Made by a program: the position numbers and the translations under genes. The notes under the pieces were generated by a model. That model was not told where the DNA came from. It ran no database searches and was given only the letters and a program-made list of their open reading frames with translations. This document shows positions 20,145 to 29,111 of a stretch of DNA of 64,000 bases, in pieces (the stretch's first letter is position 1; each line of letters opens with the position of its first letter). Source of the stretch: Cryobacterium sp. (lineage in GTDB: Bacteria > Actinomycetota > Actinomycetes > Actinomycetales > Microbacteriaceae); NCBI RefSeq assembly GCF_025463825.1, contig NZ_JAODBG010000074.1:1-64000 (forward strand), written 5' to 3'.

Positions 20145-21889
20145 GCGGTCACCGCCTCGCGGCCGGGCGCATCCGCCGGCAGCGGCGGGCCGGCCCACTG
20201 GGTCACCCGGCGCCGCCCGAGCAGCATCCGTCGCTCGGCCGCGAGACTCAACCGGGTGGCGCGGCTCTCGTGCAGCGCGGCGCCGATGAAGCTGCCGAGA
20301 ATCACGGTGTTGGTCACGTTCCACGCCGTGGCCAGGGTGGGGGCGCCGATGCCGACGTCCCGCCAGAGGGCCACGACCGAGGTGAGTAGCAGGAACACGA
20401 ACACCAGCACCTGCGGAATCATGAAGTTGAACGGTGAGGACACCGTCGACTTGTTGCCCGTTGCCCGCCACTGCTGTTCCTTGCCGATGACCACATTGAC
20501 CAGGGCGGCCAGGTAGATCGGGAACGACGCGGCGGCGAGCATCAGGGTCTCCCAGCGGAAGGAGCCCATCGTGTAGAACGCGAGCGCCACCTGCATCAGG
20601 TAGAACCCCGCGTAGTACAGCAGCCAGGTGCCCAGGGTGGTCGACAGGTTCATCGGCCGCAGGTCGAAGTAGATCTCCAGCGGCGGCACGATGAGCAGCA
20701 GCAGCGGGGCGATACCGGTGAGGTAGAACGACGCGGTGACCAGGTACTGCAGGCGCTGGTCGAAGGTGAGACGCCGGCGGCGGCTGAGCGGGTTGCTGGT
20801 CAGCAGGATCTCGAACCCGCCCGTCGCCCAACGCAGTTGCTGCTTGGTGTAGGCCTCGACGGTGTCCGGTGCGTGGCCGGTGGCCAGCACCATCGGGATG
20901 AAAATTGTCTTCCAACCCCGCTCGTGCAGCTTGAGCGAGGTCCAGACGTCCTCCGACTTGGAGTCGGTGTACATGCCGCCGACATCCACGATGGCGTCCC
21001 GGCGGAAGATCACGTTGGTGCCCACGCAGAACGCGGCGTTGAACCGGTTGCGGCCGGGCTGGATGAACCGATAGAACACCGACTGCATGTACCCGGCGCC
21101 GCGCGAGATCACGTTGTGCAGGTTCCGATAGGCCTGCGGCGTCTGCACGAAGGCGACCCTGTCGTCACTGAAGAACGGCAGCGTCTCCACCAGGAACTCC
21201 GGCTCCGGCACAAAATCGGCGTCGAAGATCACGAAGTACTCACCGGAGCTCGCCGTCAGCGCGTGGTTGACGTTGCCCGCTTTCGCCCCGTTGGGGCTGA
21301 GCCGACGCAGGTACCGCGCGCCGAGGTCGGACGCCAGGGCCCGAACGTCGTCGGACCGGCCGTCGTCGAGGATCCAGGTGAGGTGCGCCCCCCGGATGGC
21401 GAGGGCGGCGGTGACGGTGTCCCGGATCACGTCGAGGCTCTCGCCGTAAGTGGTGATGAACACGTCGATGCTGGTGGGCTGCCCGCACAGGTGTAGTTGC
21501 CGCCGGTCGGCGCCGGACGTCCCCGCTCCCCGGGGGTTCGACCTGGTCGCGAACAGGGCGGCCTGGGCCTGGTGGAAGGCGAAGTCGCGGGGGTCCTGGG
21601 AGCCGGAGAGGATGGTCCACATCGACAGCAGCGCCTGGAAGATCAGGCTCGATTCCGCGACGATGACGAGCGTGTACGGCAGCCAGTCGCCGCGGCTGGC
21701 CGGGTTCAACAGAAAGTTGGCGTAGGCCAGGATGCCGATGGTCGCGACCAGCACCAGCAGTACCAGCGAGGGCGAGTGGTCATGCCCGGCGCGCGGCGGT
21801 CGCCCCGATTTCGGGTCCGCGAGCTGCCGGTGCGGTGGGATGCGGTGCATCAGCGCGGGGTCGTCGATGCGGGGATGAAGAGAGGTCAT
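20141..21889 (-). CDS. processive family 2 glycosyltransferase (cellulose/curdlan synthase-like)
   Basis: ILDDGRSDD, FDADFVPE, KSEDVWTSL, QQLRW (QxxRW) and multiple TM helices; start MTSLHP. Confidence 0.85.
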   Translation of the reverse strand: MTSLHPRIDDPALMHRIPPHRQLADPKSGRPPRAGHDHSPSLVLLVLVATIGILAYANFLLNPASRGDWLPYTLVIVAESSLIFQALLSMWTILSGSQDPRDFAFHQAQAALFATRSNPRGAGTSGADRRQLHLCGQPTSIDVFITTYGESLDVIRDTVTAALAIRGAHLTWILDDGRSDDVRALASDLGARYLRRLSPNGAKAGNVNHALTASSGEYFVIFDADFVPEPEFLVETLPFFSDDRVAFVQTPQAYRNLHNVISRGAGYMQSVFYRFIQPGRNRFNAAFCVGTNVIFRRDAIVDVGGMYTDSKSEDVWTSLKLHERGWKTIFIPMVLATGHAPDTVEAYTKQQLRWATGGFEILLTSNPLSRRRRLTFDQRLQYLVTASFYLTGIAPLLLLIVPPLEIYFDLRPMNLSTTLGTWLLYYAGFYLMQVALAFYTMGSFRWETLMLAAASFPIYLAALVNVVIGKEQQWRATGNKSTVSSPFNFMIPQVLVFVFLLLTSVVALWRDVGIGAPTLATAWNVTNTVILGSFIGAALHESRATRLSLAAERRMLLGRRRVTQWAGPPLPADAPGREAVTA

Positions 21890-22177
21890 CCGGTTCTCAT
21901 TTCGGCTGCCGGATTCGGGTCCGGGGTTCGCGAGCGTGGTCTCGGGCGAGGCTCGCGGGGTGTGCTCTGCCAGTCCCGGGGGCGCTAGGGACGCGGGGAC
22001 GGAAACTGGCCGCCGGCGAGGGAAACCGGCTTCGATGGGGCGAGGTATCGATGGAGCGGAATCGTTGAGGATCCTTCGGCATTGGCGGGTGACCGGCCGA
22101 ATGGACCTGGCGTCACTGTAAGCAGATCGACACCACGGACGCACGGCTTCGTGCACTTTCAAGCGGAGGGTTTTCCT

Positions 22178-22198
22178 GTTCGTAACATGCTGGTAACC
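22178..22198. promoter_or_regulatory. candidate 11-bp-period direct repeat (GTAAC-N6-GTAAC)
   Basis: gttcgtaacatgctggtaacc; GTAAC at 22182 and 22193. Confidence 0.35.
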
Positions 22199-22256
22199 GG
22201 GGCTTTCGCTGTGTCACCTGGGTGGGGGCCGTGCGGGCAGGGCGGGCGTCAGGCAC

Positions 22257-22276
22257 ATTCGTAAGAGATTCGTAAG
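22257..22276. promoter_or_regulatory. direct repeat ATTCGTAAG-ag-ATTCGTAAG, candidate OmpR/PhoP-type response regulator site
   Basis: exact 9-bp repeat with 11-bp period, 44 bp upstream of the 22321 start. Confidence 0.45.
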
Positions 22277-22320
22277 CCACCCCCAGCGCTTCCGGCAGCA
22301 GGCAAACCTAAGCTGAGAGC

Positions 22321-23976
22321 ATGTCCAGCACTCCCCCGGCACCGGCCGCCCCGCCGCCCACCGAGCCATCCGTGCGCCCGCGCGGGAACACGTCGGCACG
22401 CTGCTGGTGGCCGGCGCTGGCCGGACTGGCCGCGGTGCTGGCAGGGTTCGGCCTGGGCGAGCTTGTCGCCGGGCTCATCGCCCCCGGTGCCAGCCCGGTG
22501 CTGGTGGTCGGCGCCCTGCTCATCGATCTGGCGCCCGCGCCGGTGAAAGAGCTGGTGATCGGTCTGTTCGGCACCGCGGACAAGGTGGCGCTGATCGTCT
22601 TCATCGCCCTGGTCGCGGCGGCCCTGGCCGCCGCGGCCGGAGTTCTCGAATACCGCCGGCCGCCGTTCGGGCGGTTCGTGGTGGTCATCGCGGGCCTTGT
22701 GGCGCTCGTCGCGGCACTCACCCGAGCCGACGCGTCCCCGTTCGACGCCGTGCCACCGGTGCTGGCCATGGTGGTCGCCGCCCTCGTGCTCACCATGCTG
22801 CTGAAGCGGCTGCACGCGAGCACCGCGCCCGCCGAGGCCGCCGCCGCCGCGACCGCCCACACCGGCCGCATCGCATCCGTCACCCCCCACGCGGCCGCCC
22901 GGGCCGCCCTCGACCGGCGCCGGTTTCTCCTGTACACCGGGGTCAGCGCCGGCGCCGGCGTGCTCGCGGCGATCGGCGGCCAGCTGCTCACGGCCGGCAG
23001 CCGGGCAGCGGACGCCGCCAGGGCGCTGTTCACCCTGCCCGCCCCCAGCACTCCGGGCGCGCCGATCGCCGCCGGGGCATCCTTCGACATCGACGGTCTC
23101 GCGCCGATCATCACTCCCAACGCCGACTTCTACCGCATCGACACAGCGCTCTCCGTGCCCCGCATCGACCCGTCCACCTGGACCCTGAAGATCAGCGGGC
23201 TGGTCGAGAACGACGTGGAAATCGACTTCGCCGAGCTGCTCGCCCTGCCCCTGGAAGAGAGCACCACCACCCTCGCCTGCGTGTCGAACTACGTGGGCGG
23301 CGACCTGATCGGCAACGCCGTGTGGCTGGGCTACCCGATTCGCGAGCTGCTCAAGCGGGCCGCGCCGACCAGCGACGCCGACATGGTGCTTTCCCGCAGC
23401 CAGGACGGCTGGACCGCCAGCACCCCGCTCGAGGCGCTCACCGACGACCGCAACGCCATCCTCGCCGTGGGCATGAACGGCGACCCGCTGCCCCTGGAGC
23501 ACGGCTATCCGGTGCGGATGGTCGTGCCGGGCCTCTACGGCTACGTGTCCGCCACCAAATGGGTCACCGAGCTCGTGGTCACCCGCTTCGACACGGAGAC
23601 GGCGTACTGGTCCACGCGCGGCTGGTCGGAGGAGGGACCGGTCAAGCTGTCGTCGCGGGTGGACGTCCCCCGGGACAATGCCACCGCCGCCGCCGGAACC
23701 GTGACGGTCGCGGGTGTGGCCTGGAGCCAGCACGTCGGGGTGTCCGCCGTGGACGTGCAGGTGGACGACGGCGAGTGGAACGCGGCGACGCTGGCCGACG
23801 CCATCTCCGTGGACACCTGGCGGCAGTGGCGTTGGGACTGGACGGCAACCGCGGGTTCGCACTCGATCCGGGTGCGCGCGACGGATGCCAACGGCTCGGT
23901 GCAGACCAGCAAGCTCGCCGATGTGGCACCGGACGGCGCCACCGGGCTGCACGAGGTCAGCGTCTCGGTGCCCTGA
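22321..23976 (+). CDS. membrane-anchored molybdopterin-dependent oxidoreductase (sulfite oxidase family)
   Basis: N-terminal TM region; LACVSNYVGGDLIGNAVWLGYPI, GYPVRMVVPGLYGYVSATKWVTEL, C-terminal dimerisation-like domain. Confidence 0.88.
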   Translation: MSSTPPAPAAPPPTEPSVRPRGNTSARCWWPALAGLAAVLAGFGLGELVAGLIAPGASPVLVVGALLIDLAPAPVKELVIGLFGTADKVALIVFIALVAAALAAAAGVLEYRRPPFGRFVVVIAGLVALVAALTRADASPFDAVPPVLAMVVAALVLTMLLKRLHASTAPAEAAAAATAHTGRIASVTPHAAARAALDRRRFLLYTGVSAGAGVLAAIGGQLLTAGSRAADAARALFTLPAPSTPGAPIAAGASFDIDGLAPIITPNADFYRIDTALSVPRIDPSTWTLKISGLVENDVEIDFAELLALPLEESTTTLACVSNYVGGDLIGNAVWLGYPIRELLKRAAPTSDADMVLSRSQDGWTASTPLEALTDDRNAILAVGMNGDPLPLEHGYPVRMVVPGLYGYVSATKWVTELVVTRFDTETAYWSTRGWSEEGPVKLSSRVDVPRDNATAAAGTVTVAGVAWSQHVGVSAVDVQVDDGEWNAATLADAISVDTWRQWRWDWTATAGSHSIRVRATDANGSVQTSKLADVAPDGATGLHEVSVSVP

Positions 23977-24356
23977 TGGTGGCCGAACCCGCCGCGGAGC
24001 TCACCGCGGCCGACCGTGCCCACTTCGAAACGCTACTGCGCGGGAAACGCCGGGATCTCGAGCTGGAGCTGGGCCGGCAGGGCGACTCCCTCGACGCCGT
24101 GCGTGCCGCCCGCAGCGGCGGTGATGCCGACGACGAGCACGACCCCGAGGGCCCCACCCTCTCCGACGAGTGGTCGCTCCGGTCGGGGGTGCACGCCGAG
24201 CTTGCCGCAGCCCTGGCCGCGATCGACGCCGCCCTTGCACGCATTGATGACGGCAGTTACGGCCGGTGCCTGCGGCGGGGTGAACCCATCGGCCGGGGCC
24301 GCCTGGAGGCCCGCCCGGCCGCAGAATTGTGCATCGACTGCGCACGGGAGCCGTAG
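23976..24356 (+). CDS. TraR/DksA-like zinc-finger protein with one Cys replaced
   Basis: YGRCLRRGEPIGRGRLEARPAAELCIDCAREP; TGATG overlap with upstream gene. Confidence 0.8.
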   Translation: MVAEPAAELTAADRAHFETLLRGKRRDLELELGRQGDSLDAVRAARSGGDADDEHDPEGPTLSDEWSLRSGVHAELAAALAAIDAALARIDDGSYGRCLRRGEPIGRGRLEARPAAELCIDCAREP

Positions 24357-24382
24357 ACGTCCCGCTCCCCTAGGCTCGAGTC

Positions 24383-25078
24383 ATGTCATCGGAGGGGCGG
24401 GCGCGGCTGGGTTGGGGTCCGAGCGTGGTCACGGCCGTCCTGTGGCTGGTCTGCTCCGCCACCTTCGGCTACCTCACCTGGCGCGATCGGCTCCCTCGCC
24501 AGATCCTGGCCCACGCCGTGGCGGAGGGGATGCCGGCGGGCGTGTGGAACCTGCCCGGGCCGTGGGTCGCCCTGGTCGCCGTCGTCTCGACCGTGGCTGT
24601 GTTCCTCGTGCACCTGCTGCTGGCCGACCTGGTCGGCCGTGGCTCGTCCGGACCGCGCATCACCCTGTTCTTCGCGCTCTGGTTCGCCGCTGTGGCGACT
24701 GCGGTGCTCGCCAGCGCCCCCTTCGCCCTCAGCGCGATCGTCACGGAGTTCCCGCCGGCCCGGGCCGCGTTCATCCTCGATCCGGCCGGCTCGGTGATGC
24801 TGCAGAGCGGGTACTGGGGTCTGCTCTGGGGCTGGATTCCAGCGCTGCTGGCTTCGCGTCGGCCCGCGGTCACCGTTCCGGCAGGCGGTTACGCGGTGAC
24901 CCGCATCGCCTGGAACGCCATGCCGACCGACGGCGAGCTGGTCGCCTATACCCTCTACGGGGCTCTGTATCCCGGACTGGAACGCGGCTCCTGGCCGGCG
25001 ACGCTCGACATCATCGCGGGCGGCGACGTGTCGGTCACGGCCTGGTCGGTGCGAGACGGCGGCACTCACACCGATTAG
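24383..25078 (+). CDS. hypothetical membrane protein (about 4 TM)
   Basis: continuous ORF, hydrophobic helices, TAGGCT 6 nt upstream of ATG. Confidence 0.65.
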   Translation: MSSEGRARLGWGPSVVTAVLWLVCSATFGYLTWRDRLPRQILAHAVAEGMPAGVWNLPGPWVALVAVVSTVAVFLVHLLLADLVGRGSSGPRITLFFALWFAAVATAVLASAPFALSAIVTEFPPARAAFILDPAGSVMLQSGYWGLLWGWIPALLASRRPAVTVPAGGYAVTRIAWNAMPTDGELVAYTLYGALYPGLERGSWPATLDIIAGGDVSVTAWSVRDGGTHTD

Positions 25079-25203
25079 CACCGACGCCGCCTCGGCACCA
25101 TCTGTGGTGAACCGCCGCTCCTCCACAGGTAGGAGTTTTTGACCTTGTCCACCAGTGATTGACTGGGCTCGGGGATGTCGGTGGTGAGTGGTTCACTGTT
25201 CCT

Positions 25204-26589
25204 ATGGCCCCCTCGAATGCCACACCCGAAGACACCCCGAACGGCGCCGACGATCCCGCGGTTGATCCGGTCGCGGCGGCAATCAGCGCGATCATCGATC
25301 CGCTGATCGAGAACGAGAAGGCGCTGGCCGGCTGCTACGCCGAACGCACCCGCTTGCTCTCGGCGTTGGACCGATTGGGTCACGAGCCGGGCATGATCGC
25401 GGGCCTGTGCGGAGATCCGGTCGAGTCCGGCCGGGACGATCCGGACACGCAGGCGCATGGCCCGGCCTGGGACGACGAGGAACTGGCCCGGCGCACCATG
25501 GCCGCCGAGGCCGGCGCGGCGTTGCGGTTGCGCGCCAACACCGCCGGCTGCATGATCTTCGACGCCACCCGACTCACCGACCAGCTGCCCGCCTTCCACG
25601 AAGCCCTCACCGACGGCCGGATCACCTGGGGGCACGCGCTGAAGATGCTCGAGCTCACCGTGAACCTGCCCGAAGAAGTGCTGCCCCGGTTCGAAGCGGC
25701 AGTGCTGTCGGCGGCGGAGCAGCGCACCTCCACCCAGTTCGTCAAGGTCGCCCTCAAGGTGCGGGAGCGCATGCACCCGGTGCCGTTGCAGGAACGCGTC
25801 GACGCCGGGTTCGCCACACGGCGGGTGATGTTCCGGCCCGACGCGGACGGGATGGCGTGGTTGAACGCCTACCTGAAGGCGGACGAGGCCCAGGCCGCGT
25901 ATGCGCGGCTCAGCCAGATCGCCGCGGACCTCGATGACGCCGACACCTCCGTCCCGGTGCTCCGCACCACGGACCAGCGCCGCGCGGACGCCTACCGGGA
26001 CCTGCTCCTGCACGGTATCGGGCCGGGCGGGCTCGGCCAGGGCATCCGCGGTACCGTGCACATCACCGTTCCCGCGCTCACACTGCTGGGCCGCAGCGAC
26101 GAACCCGCCATCCTGGAAGGCTACGGGCCGATCGACCCGGAGACCGCCCGCCGGATCGCGGGCACCGCGACCAGCTGGACCCGGATCCTGACCCATCCGG
26201 AGACCGGGTGCAGGCTCAGCGTCGGCCGAGAGCAGTACGCGCCGCCGGCGGACATGCGCCGGTACGTGCAGATCCGCGACGAAACCTGCCAGGGCATCGG
26301 CTGCAACCGGCGGGCCACGCTCAGCGAGATCGACCACACCCAGCCGTGGAGTACCGGCGGGCCCACCCACGTCGACAACCTCGTCTGCCTCTGCAAGGGC
26401 TGCCACCGGCTGAAACACCAATCCGCCTTCAGCACCAGCCAAGGCCATGGCGGGGTCCTCACCTGGACCAGCCCCGGCGGCAAGAAATACCCCAGCAAAC
26501 CCGGCACCGACGGCGCACTACCGGCGCCACCGACCGGTCCACTCCCAGCGCCCCCTGCTCAGCTAGCCGACGAACCGCCGCCCTTCTGA
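25204..26589 (+). CDS. DUF222 / 13E12-family protein with C-terminal HNH endonuclease domain
   Basis: C-term CQGIGCNRRATLSEIDHTQPWSTGGPTHVDNLVCLCKGCHRLKH. Confidence 0.88.
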   Translation: MAPSNATPEDTPNGADDPAVDPVAAAISAIIDPLIENEKALAGCYAERTRLLSALDRLGHEPGMIAGLCGDPVESGRDDPDTQAHGPAWDDEELARRTMAAEAGAALRLRANTAGCMIFDATRLTDQLPAFHEALTDGRITWGHALKMLELTVNLPEEVLPRFEAAVLSAAEQRTSTQFVKVALKVRERMHPVPLQERVDAGFATRRVMFRPDADGMAWLNAYLKADEAQAAYARLSQIAADLDDADTSVPVLRTTDQRRADAYRDLLLHGIGPGGLGQGIRGTVHITVPALTLLGRSDEPAILEGYGPIDPETARRIAGTATSWTRILTHPETGCRLSVGREQYAPPADMRRYVQIRDETCQGIGCNRRATLSEIDHTQPWSTGGPTHVDNLVCLCKGCHRLKHQSAFSTSQGHGGVLTWTSPGGKKYPSKPGTDGALPAPPTGPLPAPPAQLADEPPPF

Positions 26590-26604
26590 GCGCGACTGTG
26601 ACTG

Positions 26605-27000
26605 CTACCTCGTTGCAGCCCGGGTCAGTCTGGCGTTCTCCTTCTTGATCGCCTCCACCAGTTGGGCCTTGGTCATCGACGAGCGACCGGTGATCTTGAG
26701 GCGGCCGGCAATCTCATAGAGGTGGGCCATGGAGGCGTTGGCGTCCACGCCCTCCTCGGTGGGCTCCGGGCTGTCGACCCCGCCGGCCGCCTTGGCGTCG
26801 GACGGCCCCCGCTCCGCCTTTTCCTCCCAGTGATCGCCGACCTTCTCGTAGGAGTGCTTCAGCGCGGCGAAGGCGGTGCGGTGCGCGCGCTCACCCTCGC
26901 CGTAGGACTCGACGGCGGAATCGTGCGCCTCCGTCCAGATCGCCTGAGCGTGCTGGGGAGATCGGGCGATCGTGGCGGGCATTTCCTGTGCGGCGGGCAT
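26605..27000 (-). CDS. ChaB-like protein with C-terminal Rho_N-type domain
   Basis: ARSPQHAQAIWTEAHDSAVESYGEGERAHRTAFAALKHSYEKVGDHWEEK plus LYEIAGRLKITGRSSMTKAQLVEAIKK. Confidence 0.82.
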   Translation of the reverse strand: MPAAQEMPATIARSPQHAQAIWTEAHDSAVESYGEGERAHRTAFAALKHSYEKVGDHWEEKAERGPSDAKAAGGVDSPEPTEEGVDANASMAHLYEIAGRLKITGRSSMTKAQLVEAIKKENARLTRAATR

Positions 27001-27097
27001 GGTGTGGTCCTTCCCTCGTCGGTTCAGCGGTGGAATACATCCCACGGTAGGCAGGAGCGCCGCCGCCCGCAACGGCGTGGCCGGCAGGTGCGCGCCC

Positions 27098-27135
27098 AAA
27101 AAAAAGGCGCCCGACCTGTGGCCGGGCACCCTTCT
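27098..27135 (-). terminator. Rho-independent terminator of the superoxide dismutase gene
   Basis: minus strand GGTGCCCG-N9-CGGGCGCC then 8 T's. Confidence 0.85.
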
Positions 27136-27145
27136 TCGGTCAGTC

Positions 27146-27769
27146 TTAGAGCGTGATGAGACCGGAGGTCGTGTCGCGCGCCTTCTCGAAGCGAGCCGAG
27201 ACGTTCGCCCAGTCAGTGACGGTCCAGAAGGCCTTCACGTAGTCGGCGCGCACGTTCTGGTAGTCGAGGTAGTACGCGTGCTCCCAGACGTCGAGCATCA
27301 GCAGCGGAACAATCCCGGCGGGGAGGTTGCCCTGCTGGTCGTAGAGCTGCACGATGATGGGCTGCTGGCCCAGGGTGTCCCAGGCGAGGATGGACCAGCC
27401 GGAGCCCTGAACGCCCATGGCGACCGCGGTGAAGTGAGCCTGGAACTTCTCGAACGAACCGAAGGTGTCGTCGATGGCGGCAGCGAGCTCGCCGGTGGGC
27501 TTGTCGCCACCGTTCGGGGACATGTTGGTCCAGAAGATGGAGTGGTTGACGTGGCCGCCGAGGTTGAAGGACAGGTCCTTCTGCAGCTTGTTGACGAACG
27601 TGAGGTTGCCGGATTCGCGAGCCTCAGCGAGCTGCTCGAGCGCGGTGTTGGCGCCGGTCACGTAGGCCTGGTGGTGCTTGCTGTGGTGGAGCTCCATAAT
27701 GCGCCCGCTGATAGCGGGCTCGAGGGCGGAGTAGTCATAGGTCAGCGGGGGCAGCGTGTATGCGGTCAT
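27146..27769 (-). CDS. Fe/Mn superoxide dismutase
   Basis: [46 protein letters not shown]. Confidence 0.96.
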   Translation of the reverse strand: MTAYTLPPLTYDYSALEPAISGRIMELHHSKHHQAYVTGANTALEQLAEARESGNLTFVNKLQKDLSFNLGGHVNHSIFWTNMSPNGGDKPTGELAAAIDDTFGSFEKFQAHFTAVAMGVQGSGWSILAWDTLGQQPIIVQLYDQQGNLPAGIVPLLMLDVWEHAYYLDYQNVRADYVKAFWTVTDWANVSARFEKARDTTSGLITL

Positions 27770-27775
27770 TTGCTT

Positions 27776-27806
27776 ACGATATCGTCTCAAGTGCACTTGA
27801 GATCAA
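27776..27806 (-). promoter_or_regulatory. SoxR-type sod promoter: TTGATC -35, 19-bp spacer, TATCGT -10, with 18-bp palindrome TCTCAAGTGCACTTGAGA (27785-27802)
   Basis: perfect palindrome resembling the E. coli SoxR site (CCTCAAGTTAACTTGAGG); overlong spacer as in MerR-family promoters. Confidence 0.85.
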
Positions 27807-27818
27807 GGAGAAGGCCCC

Positions 27819-28274
27819 GTGTCAGAGCACTTGTCCAGCAATGATCTCCTGCCGATCGGGCAGGTGGCGGCCCGAGCAGGCGTGCCGGTCTCCACCGTGC
27901 GGTACTACGAGACGCTGGGCCTGATCCCCGCCGTGCGCTCGAACGGTAATGTTCGTCTTTTTCCACGACATGTGCTGCGCCGAATCGCGCTCATCCAGGT
28001 GTCGGTGCGCTATGGCATCTCCCTGGCCGAGGTCGCCGAGTTGCTCAAGGACCTGCCCGACAGCCGTCCACCCACTCGCGCCGAGTGGAGCGCCATCTCC
28101 GCCACCTGGGGCGAGCACCTCGCCCGCCAGCAGGCGGTGCTCGAACGGATGCAGGCCGAGCTCACGGGCTGCATCGGCTGCGGCTGCCTCTCGCAGACCC
28201 GGTGCGCCGTAGTCAACTCCGACGACCGCCTGCGCAGCGACGGTTCGGGTCCCCGACGGGTGTTGGAGCCCTAG
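27819..28274 (+). CDS. soxR: redox-sensitive MerR-family activator SoxR
   Basis: MerR HTH (LLPIGQVAARAGVPVSTVRYYETLGLI) and [2Fe-2S] motif CIGCGCLSQTRC. Confidence 0.95.
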   Translation: MSEHLSSNDLLPIGQVAARAGVPVSTVRYYETLGLIPAVRSNGNVRLFPRHVLRRIALIQVSVRYGISLAEVAELLKDLPDSRPPTRAEWSAISATWGEHLARQQAVLERMQAELTGCIGCGCLSQTRCAVVNSDDRLRSDGSGPRRVLEP

Positions 28275-28280
28275 GGTCCC

Positions 28281-29075
28281 TCAGAGCAGCGTCATCACGT
28301 CGCGCGCTGCCGTCATCAGCAGCGGGGCGTACGACTCGAGCTTCTCCCTCGGCACCAGCGGAGCGATGGTCGTGATCCCGATCCCGCCGATGAGGTTCTG
28401 TTGCATGTCGAACACGGGAACTGCCATGCAGCGAATGTGCTCCTCGTTCTCCTGGTCATCGATCGAGAACCCGCGGTTGCGCACCAGGGCGCCATCGGTC
28501 AACAGGCTGCCTACGTCGGTGATGGTGTATTCGGTGCGGGTAGGCAGCCCGGTGCGGGCAGCGTAGGCGCGCACCTCGCTTTCGCTCAGGTGGGCGAGGA
28601 CCGCTTTGCCGATCGCGGTGGAGTGCAGGGGGATCTGCCCGCCGACCCGGGACGCGATCTGGATTGGCTGCGCGGTGTCTTCGATCTTTTCCACGTAGGT
28701 GGCGGTGTCACCGGTGCGCAGGGCGAAGTGGATGGTGCTGTGCACGTCGGTCTGCAGTCGTCGCAGCCGCTCGCCGACCAGGTCGGTATCCGTGTGCGCG
28801 GCCGTGAGCTTGAGCGCGAGGAGGCGCAGGGCGCGACCGGGAGCGTAGGTGCCGTCGTCGCGGCGGCTGACGTAGCCGCTGTCGATCAGCTCGGACAGCA
28901 GTCTGAACACGCTGGTCTTGGCGAGCCCGGTCTCCTTGACGAGGTCGCTGAGCCGGTGGGCATGACCGGTGTTCGACACTGCCTCGAGTACTCGGAGGAG
29001 CTTCTGGGCCGCGTTGTCCTTGGCCGAAGCGTCCCGCGTTCTGCTCGCCATCTCATTAACTGCCGTGTGCGCCAT
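28281..29075 (-). CDS. IclR-family transcriptional regulator, probable regulator of the divergent hexuronate operon
   Basis: KLLRVLEAVSNTGHAHRLSDLVKETGLAKTSVFRLLSEL; IPLHSTAIGKAVLAHL; RNRGFSIDDQENEEHIRCMAVPVFD. Confidence 0.93.
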   Translation of the reverse strand: MAHTAVNEMASRTRDASAKDNAAQKLLRVLEAVSNTGHAHRLSDLVKETGLAKTSVFRLLSELIDSGYVSRRDDGTYAPGRALRLLALKLTAAHTDTDLVGERLRRLQTDVHSTIHFALRTGDTATYVEKIEDTAQPIQIASRVGGQIPLHSTAIGKAVLAHLSESEVRAYAARTGLPTRTEYTITDVGSLLTDGALVRNRGFSIDDQENEEHIRCMAVPVFDMQQNLIGGIGITTIAPLVPREKLESYAPLLMTAARDVMTLL

Positions 29076-29096
29076 GAATCCCACCTGCTTGAAGTT

Positions 29097-29111
29097 CTGT
29101 CGTATGGACAG
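29097..29111. promoter_or_regulatory. inverted repeat CTGTC-GTATG-GACAG, candidate IclR operator
   Basis: perfect 5-bp arms just upstream of the iclR start. Confidence 0.35.

Noticed and set aside
21890-22160. c-di-GMP or c-di-AMP riboswitch upstream of the glucan synthase
   Set aside because: Read the reverse complement and found no conserved riboswitch core I could recognise; needs an Infernal scan.
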